A stretch of 64,000 nt of DNA from an uncultured Alistipes sp. (GTDB taxonomy: Bacteria; Bacteroidota; Bacteroidia; Bacteroidales; Rikenellaceae), in assembly GCA_944321765.1 (NCBI GenBank), contig CALUMQ010000001.1, positions 62,001 through 126,000 of the forward strand. The letters are read 5' to 3'. The notes under the pieces were generated by a model, which saw nothing but the letters and a program-made list of their open reading frames with translations, did no database searches and was not told the DNA's origin. Positions 18,783-28,267 of this stretch are shown piece by piece (the first letter of the stretch is position 1; each line of letters opens with the position of its first letter). Both the position numbers and the translations under genes were made by a program.

Positions 18783-20186
18783 ATGAAAATGACAACATGG
18801 AAAACCATATTGTTCTGCGGAATGCTGCTCGCGGGAGCGACGAGTTGTGAAGATTCCCGGGACGCATATCTGGAGGACTACCAGACGCTGGTCTATTTCC
18901 GCAACAGCGGGGAGCAGGTTGTATCGCTCTATCTGACGGGCGAGAACACGACCTACGACATTCCGATCTGCAAGAGCGGGCGCGATCTCACGGCGACGGC
19001 CGATGCACGGATCGAGGTGATGGACCAGGCGCAGCTGGATATCTACAATCTTTCCAACGGGACGCGCTATGCACAATTGCCCGCCGAGTGTTACAAGTTT
19101 CTGACCGAGACGACGTTCACCTTCTCGAGCAAGGATGCCTACAAGGTCGCGCGCGTGGAGCTTGAGACGGGAGCCGTCCAGGCCCTTCAGGCGCAGCACC
19201 CCGAGTTGGATTACGTGCTGGCGCTGCAGGTCTACTCTTCGAAAAAGATCAGCGAGTCGGTCAATCTGCTGCTGCTGAGCATGGAGATCGGCATTCCCCA
19301 GCTGTCGTTTGGCACGTCGGGTCTCGTGCAGTCGTTCTACACGACCAGCAGCCCCGTCGTCAACACGTATGAGAACGAAGTAACGCTGAACATCGACAAC
19401 CACTGGGACTTCACCTGTGATCTGGAGGTTCTCGGCCAGGAGTGGCTCGAAACCTATAACGCGGAGCAGGGGACCTCGTACGCACTTCTTCCCGCGGGGT
19501 CTTATACGGTTCCCGAGCAGGTGTCGTTTACGACGGGCTCGAATTCCGTATCGATGGAGATCTCCGTGGATCGTTCGAACCTGACGCTGCTGCAGGAGTA
19601 TCTGCTTCCGGTGCGTTTGACGAACAGTTCGAAGACAGAGTTCTCGACCGAAGGCGAATCGGGTCTGTACCTGCTCAACGTTCGTATGGATCCTGACAAG
19701 GTAGCCCTGACGGCCGACATGGCCTCGTCGCCCTATACGAATGCCGGCGATGGACAGGGCACTGCGGCGCTGTTTGACGGAGATGTCTCGGCCGCATCGT
19801 GGTGGCACTCCTATTATGGAGGAGGACCTGTCGGTGATCCCGAATGGGGTTACTACATCGACATTACGCTCAACGAGCCGCTGTCGGCCATCGTTCTCCG
19901 CTACGCTACGCGTTCGAATCCGAACGCCGTACCTGCCGACGTCCGCATCGGAGTAAGCAACGACGGTACGTCTTGGCGTGAGATCGGACGGGTCAATTCG
20001 GGACTTCCGACCGGAGCCCTTGAATGGGCGACGCTTCCGGCGATGTCATCCGAGGAGTCCTTCACACACATTCGTTTCGGAGTCGTGACGAGTGCCGGAG
20101 GTGCCGGCGGCGATCTGACCGTCGAGACCTACTCGTGCGTATCTCTGTCCGAGATGGAGCTCTACGGAGCGGATCTGACGAAGTAG
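18783..20186 (+). CDS. DUF1735 / discoidin-domain surface lipoprotein (probable glycan-binding protein)
   Basis: 467 residues. The lipobox is AGATSC. Two DUF1735-like beta domains follow (residues about 30-160 and 170-300; the second contains LLPAGSYTVPEQVSF and the variant phrase LLQEYLLPVRLTNSS). A C-terminal F5/8 type C (discoidin) domain (about 315-465) has DGDVSAASWWHS, YIDITLNEPLSAIVLRY and IGVSNDGTSWREIGRV. DUF1735 proteins behind SusD usually act as surface glycan-binding proteins; the discoidin domain often binds galactose- or GalNAc-type sugars. No catalytic motif is visible. It belongs to the SusC operon, 27 bases after SusD. Confidence 0.82.
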   Translation: MKMTTWKTILFCGMLLAGATSCEDSRDAYLEDYQTLVYFRNSGEQVVSLYLTGENTTYDIPICKSGRDLTATADARIEVMDQAQLDIYNLSNGTRYAQLPAECYKFLTETTFTFSSKDAYKVARVELETGAVQALQAQHPELDYVLALQVYSSKKISESVNLLLLSMEIGIPQLSFGTSGLVQSFYTTSSPVVNTYENEVTLNIDNHWDFTCDLEVLGQEWLETYNAEQGTSYALLPAGSYTVPEQVSFTTGSNSVSMEISVDRSNLTLLQEYLLPVRLTNSSKTEFSTEGESGLYLLNVRMDPDKVALTADMASSPYTNAGDGQGTAALFDGDVSAASWWHSYYGGGPVGDPEWGYYIDITLNEPLSAIVLRYATRSNPNAVPADVRIGVSNDGTSWREIGRVNSGLPTGALEWATLPAMSSEESFTHIRFGVVTSAGGAGGDLTVETYSCVSLSEMELYGADLTK

Positions 20187-20202
20187 TTCATCCGGCCGAA
20201 TG

Positions 20203-20235
20203 CTCCGGCGGGGTACGGATGACCCCGCCGGAGCG
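20203..20235 (+). terminator. Perfect intercistronic hairpin inside the SusC operon
   Basis: A 13-bp perfect stem (20203-20215 with 20223-20235) closes a seven-base loop between the DUF1735 gene and the M60 gene. No T-run follows, so it could be an attenuator or an mRNA-stabilising processing hairpin as well as a terminator. Confidence 0.6.
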
Positions 20236-20258
20236 GCAGGCCAGAAAACCGAAAAAAC

Positions 20259-23222
20259 ATGAAAATGCAACAATTTCTGAAAAACATAATGTGGTTCGCC
20301 GCAGGAGTCGTGATGCTGGGCTCCGGGTGTTCGAAAGACGATACGGATGCGATAGGTCCCGGGACTTTCGAGATAGCAGACGCGAATCTGACCTACAACT
20401 TCACGCAACAGCAGGAGATCGTCTTCATTCCCGTGCGGACGAACATTCCGGTCAGTGCATGGAAACTCACCTCGTCGGACAACACGTGGTGCAAGGTTTC
20501 GACGAGTTACAGCAACGAAACGGGCCTGATGCTTGCGGTTCTTGCGAGCGAGGAGCCCGATGTCCGTAAGGCGAAGATCACCGTCTCGGCCGAGGGACAC
20601 GAATATACGATCCAGGTGCAGCAGCTGGGCTACGGACCTGCGATTCTTGTGTCGAACCAGACGATCCCGGCTGCGGGAGGCGCCGTTACGATGACCGTCA
20701 CGTCGAACATCGAATATACGGTGGGCGATCCGCAGTACGATGCACAGGACACTCCGGGCTGGTTGTCTCGGACCACGGCCGAGGATGGGACGCGCGCCTT
20801 TGCCGATCAGAGCTATTCGTTCACTGCCGAGGCGAACATGCTTCCCTACAAGCGGGTTGCAACCATCGCCCTGACGCCCGTCGATCCCCAATACGCGAGC
20901 AGCGCGGTGTCGTGCCAGCTGACGCAGGAGACGCAGAGCGTGGCTCCGGATTCGAACCTCGAGGATGAACAGCTCAAGGCGCTGTCGGTTACGGCCAACC
21001 AGATGCATGCCGGCAATGGTCCGGAGCTGACGATCGACGGGAATCTGACGACCAACTACCACTCTCCGTGGCAGCTTCCGTACGACGATCCCACGACGAC
21101 CTTCCCCGTGGAATTCGAATATACGTTCGACGGCACGAAGTCGATGGACTACATTGTTCTTCACTCGGGAACAGGCAACGGACGTCCGGGCAACGTGGTG
21201 ATCAGCTACAAGACGAAGGGTGCGACGGAGTATACGTCGGTCTTCGACAGCACGTCGCCGTACAATCTGCAGCAGAAGGGCGGGGTCCAGACGATCCACT
21301 TCCCGACGCGTCTGGCGGATGTCGAGACGCTGAAACTGAGCTTCCTCGACGGAGCCGGTGACAACGGCGCCGGCGGCGGATTCATCTCGCTCTACGAGGT
21401 GGAGTTTTTCCTGACGAAGAAGGATCAGATCAACGAGGCCATCCTGAAGGTCTTCACCGATCTTTCGTGCATGGAGCTGCGCGAAGGGGTGACGCGTACG
21501 GAGATCACGTCGCTCTACGCCCTGGCCCCCTACCTGGCGCAGGAGGTAGCCGTGCCTCTGCTGGAGGGGACTTACAATGCGAACGAGTACGAATTCCGCG
21601 CCCAGAGCTATGCTCCGTACAGCAACAACGAGATCAACCTTCAGCTGTTGACCAAGATGTACTCGCGCATGGACAATCCGACGGGTATCGAGGTGAAGGC
21701 CGGTGAGAAGATTCTCGTGTGTGTCGACAAGGTTCCTGCCGGCCAGAGCCTGAGTCTTGCCGTGTACGGCGAGGCCTCCGACGGCTACGGACCCAACTAC
21801 GGCGGCATGTCGCAGGGTAATGCCTACGATACCGTTGACCAGGAGGTGTCGCTGACCGCCGGTCTGAATACGATCGAGATCACGGCCCCGGGCATGTGCT
21901 ACGTGATGAATACCGCGGCGACGCTTTCGTCGGCTTCGGAGCCTGTCAAGGTACACATTCTGCGCGGCTGCGGTACGGTTCAGGGCTACTTTGACCTGGC
22001 GCGCCACCAGACCGACGAGAAGTACCAGGAGCTGCTTTCGAAGTGCACCTACAAGTATTTCGTGATCAAGGGCCGCAAGATGATCTTCAACTTCCACACT
22101 TCGCAGCTGCGTGCCGATGCTCCGTCGTCGATCGTTTCGGGCATCCAGGCGTGGGACGATATCCTGACCTGGCAGCAGGAGCTGATGGGTCTCGAGGACA
22201 GCGAGTACTTCAACAACCACATCATGGCCGTATCGAGCACCAATCCGTCGGCCTACATGGATGCTTCGAACCGTCGTGTGAACTTCTCGGCGTCGACGGC
22301 TCTCTACAAGATCATCACGCGCGAGCAACTGCTTGCCGAGGAGGACAATGCCTGGGGACCTGCCCATGAGGTCGGCCATATCAACCAGGGGGCGATCAAC
22401 TGGAAGAGTGCCAGCGAGTCGTCGAACAACCTCTTCTCGAACTACGTGATCTACAAGATGGGCAAGTACGGGTCTCGCGGCGACATGCTGAGCGAACTTG
22501 CGCTGAGCTGGGTCGAGAAGGAGACGTGGGCGCTGCTGGGCGATGCCACGCACCAGGGCGAGGATACCGAGCTTCACATGCGCATGAACTGGCAGCTGTG
22601 GATCTACTACCACCTGTGCGGTTTCGACACGGAGTTCTGGCCGAAACTTTTCCAGCTGCTGCGCGATGATCCACTGCCGAGCGAGTTCTCGTCGAAGGAC
22701 GATCCTGGCGCCAGCCAGCTGAAGTTTGCGGTGAAGGCGTGCGAGGCTGCCGGACAGGACCTCACGGAGTTCTTCGAGGCCTGGGGCTTCTTCCGTCCGC
22801 TGGATATCAACTATTCGCAGTACGGCGATGCCCGTTACCTCGTTACCGAGAAGATGATTGCCGATACGAAGGCTTTGATTGCATCGAAGAATTATCCGAA
22901 GGCAGCGCCGATCCAGTACATCGAGGATCGCCAGGTGAAGGATGGTACGCTCTATTGCGACATGGGCTACTATACGACGTTCAAGGATAAGAAGACGATT
23001 ACGAAGACGCCGACATGCACGGTTTCGGGCCGCACCTATACGGTTTCGAACTGTGAGGAGGCCGTGGCCGTAGAGCTTCGCAAGACGGTCGGCGACCAGA
23101 TGGGCGATCTGATCTACTTCTCGAACGTTTCAAACTTCACGGTTCCCGAGGGGGCCGATCTGAGCAATACGAAGCCCTATGCGGTTCAGGCCGACGGCAA
23201 ACGCATTCTTATCAATATGTAA
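20259..23222 (+). CDS. M60-family (enhancin-like) zinc glycopeptidase, multidomain lipoprotein
   Basis: 987 residues. Lipobox LGSGC (Cys near 22). Order of domains: BACON-type beta domains (about 35-130 and 135-235, with WCKVSTSYSNETG and TVSAEGHEYTIQVQQLGYG), a discoidin-like domain (about 245-390, with GPELTIDGNLTTNYHSPW), a linker, and the peptidase M60 domain (about 420-850). That domain carries HEVGH at 703-707 and Glu720 as the probable third zinc ligand, in the HEXXH-X12-E layout of the family. Characterised M60 enzymes (for example BT4244 of Bacteroides thetaiotaomicron) cut peptides beside O-glycosylated Ser/Thr in mucins. All catalytic residues are present. GH109 follows after 30 bases. 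Confidence 0.9.
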   Translation: MKMQQFLKNIMWFAAGVVMLGSGCSKDDTDAIGPGTFEIADANLTYNFTQQQEIVFIPVRTNIPVSAWKLTSSDNTWCKVSTSYSNETGLMLAVLASEEPDVRKAKITVSAEGHEYTIQVQQLGYGPAILVSNQTIPAAGGAVTMTVTSNIEYTVGDPQYDAQDTPGWLSRTTAEDGTRAFADQSYSFTAEANMLPYKRVATIALTPVDPQYASSAVSCQLTQETQSVAPDSNLEDEQLKALSVTANQMHAGNGPELTIDGNLTTNYHSPWQLPYDDPTTTFPVEFEYTFDGTKSMDYIVLHSGTGNGRPGNVVISYKTKGATEYTSVFDSTSPYNLQQKGGVQTIHFPTRLADVETLKLSFLDGAGDNGAGGGFISLYEVEFFLTKKDQINEAILKVFTDLSCMELREGVTRTEITSLYALAPYLAQEVAVPLLEGTYNANEYEFRAQSYAPYSNNEINLQLLTKMYSRMDNPTGIEVKAGEKILVCVDKVPAGQSLSLAVYGEASDGYGPNYGGMSQGNAYDTVDQEVSLTAGLNTIEITAPGMCYVMNTAATLSSASEPVKVHILRGCGTVQGYFDLARHQTDEKYQELLSKCTYKYFVIKGRKMIFNFHTSQLRADAPSSIVSGIQAWDDILTWQQELMGLEDSEYFNNHIMAVSSTNPSAYMDASNRRVNFSASTALYKIITREQLLAEEDNAWGPAHEVGHINQGAINWKSASESSNNLFSNYVIYKMGKYGSRGDMLSELALSWVEKETWALLGDATHQGEDTELHMRMNWQLWIYYHLCGFDTEFWPKLFQLLRDDPLPSEFSSKDDPGASQLKFAVKACEAAGQDLTEFFEAWGFFRPLDINYSQYGDARYLVTEKMIADTKALIASKNYPKAAPIQYIEDRQVKDGTLYCDMGYYTTFKDKKTITKTPTCTVSGRTYTVSNCEEAVAVELRKTVGDQMGDLIYFSNVSNFTVPEGADLSNTKPYAVQADGKRILINM

Positions 23223-23252
23223 ACAACCCCAATACTCATAAAAAAACCGTTC

Positions 23253-24647
23253 ATGAAAAAGACCTTTTATGGAATTTTGACGCTGGCGGCAGCCCTCCTT
23301 CTGGGAGGCTGCTGCAGCCAGCCTGCATCGCTGACGCTTCGTACCGACGTTCCCGAACGTCCTGCGGGACAGGAGGACATGGTAGCCTATGCCGCTCCGA
23401 AGCTTGACACCGTTCGGGTGGGCTTTATCGGCCTGGGCATGCGAGGTCCGGGCGCCGTGGAGCGCTTCACGCACATCCCGGGCACGAAGATCGTGGCCTT
23501 GTGCGATCTTCGTCCCGAGTGCGTTGCCGGAGCACAGCAGATCCTGAGCCGTGCGGGACTTCCCGCGGCTGCCGAGTACAGTGGCACGGAAGATGCGTGG
23601 AAAGCGCTCTGCGAACGTGACGATATCGACCTGGTGTACATCGCCACCGACTGGAAGCATCATGCCGAGATGGGCGTCTACGCCATGGAGCACGGCAAGC
23701 ATGCGGCCATCGAGGTTCCCGCGGCAATGACGCTCGACGAGATCTGGACACTGATCAATACCTCGGAGCGTACGCGCAAGCACTGCATGCAGCTGGAGAA
23801 CTGCGTATACGACTTCTTCGAGATGAACACGCTGAACATGGCTCAGCACGGGCTTTTCGGCGAGGTGCTCCACGCCGAGGGAAGCTACATCCACAACCTG
23901 AAGGAGTTTTGGCCCTACTATTGGAACAACTGGCGTCTGGACTATAACCGCGAGCACCGCGGCGACGTCTATGCGACGCATGGCATGGGTCCTGCCTGCC
24001 AGCTGCTCGACATTCACCGCGGCGACCGCATGACGACGCTTGTGTCGATGGATACGAAAGCCGTGAACGGTCCTGCCTATATCGAGGAGACGACGGGCAA
24101 GGCTCCGGAGAGTTTTGCGAATGGCGACCATACGATGACGATGATCCGCACGCAGAACGGCAAGACGATCCATATCCAGCACGACGTGCTGACGCCTCGT
24201 CCCTATTCGCGCATGTACCAGCTTACGGGAACGAAGGGCTTTGCCAACAAGTATCCCTTCGAGGGTTACGCTCTGGAGCCGGAGCAGGTAGCATCGGACG
24301 AGATGCCGGATCATGAGAATCTCTCGGCCCACGGCTTCCTGACCCCCGAGCAGCATGCGGCGCTTGTCGAGAAGTACATGCACCCGATCATCCGCGAAGT
24401 GGGAGACCTGGCCCGTACGGTGGGAGGTCACGGAGGCATGGATTTCATCATGGACTACCGCCTGGTCTACTGTCTGCGCAACGGGCTTCCGCTCGACATG
24501 GATGTTTACGACCTTGCCGAGTGGTGCTGCCTGGCTCCGCTCTCGGCGCTTTCGATCGAGAACGGTTCGGCACCTGTTGAGGTTCCCGACTTCACGCGCG
24601 GAGCATGGAACAAGGTCAAGGGCTTCCGCCACGCCTACGTCAAGTAG
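23253..24647 (+). CDS. GH109 alpha-N-acetylgalactosaminidase (NAD-dependent, Gfo/Idh/MocA fold), lipoprotein
   Basis: 464 residues. The lipobox is LLGGCC. The N-terminal Rossmann domain has VRVGFIGLGMRGPGAVER, which keeps NAD bound as a cofactor. The HAAIEVPAAMTLDEIW segment, GSYIHNLKEFWPYYW and the RGDVYATHGMGPACQLLDI block, with the catalytic-site His, are characteristic of GH109 and not of ordinary inositol dehydrogenases. GH109 removes alpha-linked GalNAc, such as the core sugar of O-glycans on Ser/Thr, by an oxidation-elimination mechanism. It is the last gene of the operon begun by SusC and is followed by a very strong terminator. It probably works right after the M60 enzyme. Confidence 0.9.
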   Translation: MKKTFYGILTLAAALLLGGCCSQPASLTLRTDVPERPAGQEDMVAYAAPKLDTVRVGFIGLGMRGPGAVERFTHIPGTKIVALCDLRPECVAGAQQILSRAGLPAAAEYSGTEDAWKALCERDDIDLVYIATDWKHHAEMGVYAMEHGKHAAIEVPAAMTLDEIWTLINTSERTRKHCMQLENCVYDFFEMNTLNMAQHGLFGEVLHAEGSYIHNLKEFWPYYWNNWRLDYNREHRGDVYATHGMGPACQLLDIHRGDRMTTLVSMDTKAVNGPAYIEETTGKAPESFANGDHTMTMIRTQNGKTIHIQHDVLTPRPYSRMYQLTGTKGFANKYPFEGYALEPEQVASDEMPDHENLSAHGFLTPEQHAALVEKYMHPIIREVGDLARTVGGHGGMDFIMDYRLVYCLRNGLPLDMDVYDLAEWCCLAPLSALSIENGSAPVEVPDFTRGAWNKVKGFRHAYVK

Positions 24648-24709
24648 TCGTCTCATGCGTCCGACCCGCTCCGAAGCTGTTCGCCGGAGTAGGGTATAAG
24701 GCCTCTTTT

Positions 24710-24749
24710 AAGAATTCAGGACCGATATACGGTCCTGAATTCTTGCTTT
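24710..24749 (+). terminator. Strong terminator ending the SusC operon
   Basis: A perfect 15-bp stem (24710-24724 with 24730-24744), five-base loop, followed by GCTTT. Its 3' edge supplies the TTG of the next promoter. Confidence 0.9.
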
Positions 24750-24773
24750 ATACGGCTATTTTTCGTATGTTTG
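24743..24773 (+). promoter_or_regulatory. Promoter of the sulfatase pair
   Basis: TTG (24743-24745), exactly 20 bases, TATGTTTG (24766-24773). A perfect -7 box makes the sulfatases independent of the SusC promoter. Confidence 0.75.
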
Positions 24774-24842
24774 TAAAATGCGTGGCGTGCCTGAAGCTCG
24801 CCATGGCCGACAGAATACCTGCTTTCCCGACCTGATCTGCGT

Positions 24843-26393
24843 ATGCCTATGAACCTCCCGACGACAGCCTTTCTGGGAACGATGCTTGTTCCCGCACTCT
24901 CTGCTGCGGCCTCGGAGCCCGGCTCCTCCGCGACACAAACTCCGCGACACCCCAACATCATCGTCATTCTTGCCGACGATCTGGGCTACGGTGACGTGAG
25001 CGCCTATGGTTCCACGACGATCTCCACGCCCAACATCGACCGCCTGGCCCTCGGGGGCATCCGCTTTACCAACGGATATGCCACCTCTGCGACATCTACT
25101 CCGAGCCGCTATGCGTTGATGACGGGCCTCTACCCGTGGCGGAACCGGGATGCACAGATTCTTCCGGGCGATGCTCCGCTGATTGTTCCGACCGAGGGTT
25201 TCACCCTTCCGCGCATGATGCAGGAGAACGGCTATGTGACGGGCGCCATCGGCAAGTGGCACCTGGGCATGGGGCGGGGAGCCATCGACTGGAATACGAC
25301 GATCCGCCCGGGGGCCCGGGAGATCGGGTTTGACTATTCGTGTATCATTGCGGCGACAAACGACCGGGTTCCGACGGTCTACGTCGAGAACGGCAATGTG
25401 GTGGGCCTCGACCCCGAGGATCCGATCGAGGTGAGCTACCGCCATAATTTCGAGGGAGAACCCACGGCCCTGACGCATCCCGAACTTCTGAAGATGCAGT
25501 GGTCGCACGGGCATAACAACTCGATCGTCAACGGTATTCCGCGCATCGGCTTCATGCGGGGCGGTACCCGGGCGCGATGGGTTGACGAAGAGATGGCCGA
25601 CTATTTCGTCGAGCGAGTCGAGACGTTCATCGCGGCACATAGCGACGAACCCTTCTTTCTCTACTACGGATTGCATGAACCCCATGTGCCGCGGGCTCCG
25701 CACAGCCGGTTTGTCGGCACGACGGGCATGGGACCGCGCGGAGATGCCATTGCCGAGGCCGACTGGTGCGTCGGGGAGTTGCTTCGCTGCCTTGAGGAGC
25801 ACGACCTGCTCGAGAATACGCTGATCGTCTTTTCGTCGGACAATGGCCCGGTGCTAGACGACGGTTACAGGGACGGCGCCGCGGAACTTGTCGGATCGCA
25901 CTCGCCGACGGGCGGTCTGCGAGGTGGAAAGTACAGCCTTTTCGATGCCGGGACGCACGTTCCGCTGTTCGTCTATTGGAAGGGGACGGTGCACCCCGCC
26001 ACCTCCGATGCTCTTGTGAGCCTGCTCGATCTGCCTGCCTCACTGGGGGCTTTGATCGGCGCGGCGCTTCCCGAGGGGCTGGACAGCCGCGACCTTTTGG
26101 CAACGCTGCTCGGACGCAGCGATCGGGGACGCGACGAGCTGGTGCTTGAGGCGAGTCAGCGCTTGGCAATCCGCCGCGGCGACTGGGTGCTGATTCCTCC
26201 ATATCGCGGTGCGGCGCGCAATATCACGGGCAACGAACTGGGCAACCTCCCCACCTACGGACTTTTCAACCTGAAGGAGGATCCTCGGCAGCTCGAAAAC
26301 CGTGCATCGGAGGATCCGGACCGTGTTGCCGAACTGGAGCGAGCCCTTCGCCTCACGGCGGGCGACTTCTATCATCCGGCCCTGCCGCAGTAA
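24843..26393 (+). CDS. Family S1 sulfatase, Ser-type
   Basis: 516 residues. The signal peptide (about 1-23) lacks a lipobox, so the enzyme is probably periplasmic. The sulfatase core is clear: NIIVILADDLGYGDV with metal ligands Asp45 and Asp46, then STPSR at 85-89 in TSATSTPSRYALMTG. Ser85 is the residue converted to formylglycine. Downstream are GKWHLGMG (Lys and His), LHEPHVPR, and SSDNGP for the calcium site. As a Ser-type enzyme it needs a radical-SAM anSME maturase, which is not in this window. The precise S1 subfamily and sulfated sugar cannot be fixed by eye. Galactose or GlcNAc sulfate of mucin is an inference from the neighbours. Confidence 0.9.
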   Translation: MPMNLPTTAFLGTMLVPALSAAASEPGSSATQTPRHPNIIVILADDLGYGDVSAYGSTTISTPNIDRLALGGIRFTNGYATSATSTPSRYALMTGLYPWRNRDAQILPGDAPLIVPTEGFTLPRMMQENGYVTGAIGKWHLGMGRGAIDWNTTIRPGAREIGFDYSCIIAATNDRVPTVYVENGNVVGLDPEDPIEVSYRHNFEGEPTALTHPELLKMQWSHGHNNSIVNGIPRIGFMRGGTRARWVDEEMADYFVERVETFIAAHSDEPFFLYYGLHEPHVPRAPHSRFVGTTGMGPRGDAIAEADWCVGELLRCLEEHDLLENTLIVFSSDNGPVLDDGYRDGAAELVGSHSPTGGLRGGKYSLFDAGTHVPLFVYWKGTVHPATSDALVSLLDLPASLGALIGAALPEGLDSRDLLATLLGRSDRGRDELVLEASQRLAIRRGDWVLIPPYRGAARNITGNELGNLPTYGLFNLKEDPRQLENRASEDPDRVAELERALRLTAGDFYHPALPQ

Positions 26394-26478
26394 GCCGACG
26401 ACCGCTTCGACGCGGCATCCATACTATTTGACCATTTTAACTAAATCCCGACAGTTCACGAACCAACCTCGGACAACC

Positions 26479-28065
<1,587 letters not shown>

Positions 28066-28110
28066 TGCACGGTTGACGCGCAGCTGACATACGTCCGGAG
28101 CTGTTCTTCT

Positions 28111-28150
28111 CCGGGTTCGGGACCCCCGACAAAGGTATTCCCGGACCCGG
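28111..28150 (+). terminator. Hairpin after the sulfatase pair
   Basis: A 12-bp stem (28111-28122 with 28139-28150, one G-U pair), 16-base loop, followed by ATTCTT. A second perfect 10-bp hairpin (28172-28181 with 28185-28194) lies just downstream. Confidence 0.6.
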
Positions 28151-28171
28151 ATTCTTCATGTTGGCGACACG

Positions 28172-28194
28172 TTCCGGCACGGTACGTGCCGGAA
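28172..28194. terminator. Second hairpin downstream of the sulfatases
   Basis: TTCCGGCACG and CGTGCCGGAA pair perfectly around GTA. There is no T-tract. It may be a backup terminator, or an operator upstream of the barrel gene promoter. Confidence 0.4.
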
Positions 28195-28230
28195 TGCCGC
28201 ACTTTCCGATCAACCAATCCGAATTCTTTG

Positions 28231-28238
28231 TATTTTTG
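28231..28238 (+). promoter_or_regulatory. -7 box of the barrel-protein gene
   Basis: TATTTTTG is a perfect -7 box, 30 bases before the ATG. No good -33 TTTG is present at the normal distance. Confidence 0.55.
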
Positions 28239-28267
28239 CATTCGAATCACCCCATCCTTTCCCATCG

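Noticed and set aside
20046..22613. An 855-codon frame antisense to the M60 gene
   Set aside because: Same reason: a shadow of the well-supported M60 reading frame, without motifs or a promoter.
23253..24647. Calling the GH109 gene a myo-inositol dehydrogenase-type oxidoreductase
   Set aside because: The lipoprotein signal, the EVPAAMTLDEIW and YATHGMGP blocks and the neighbouring M60 gene favour GH109.
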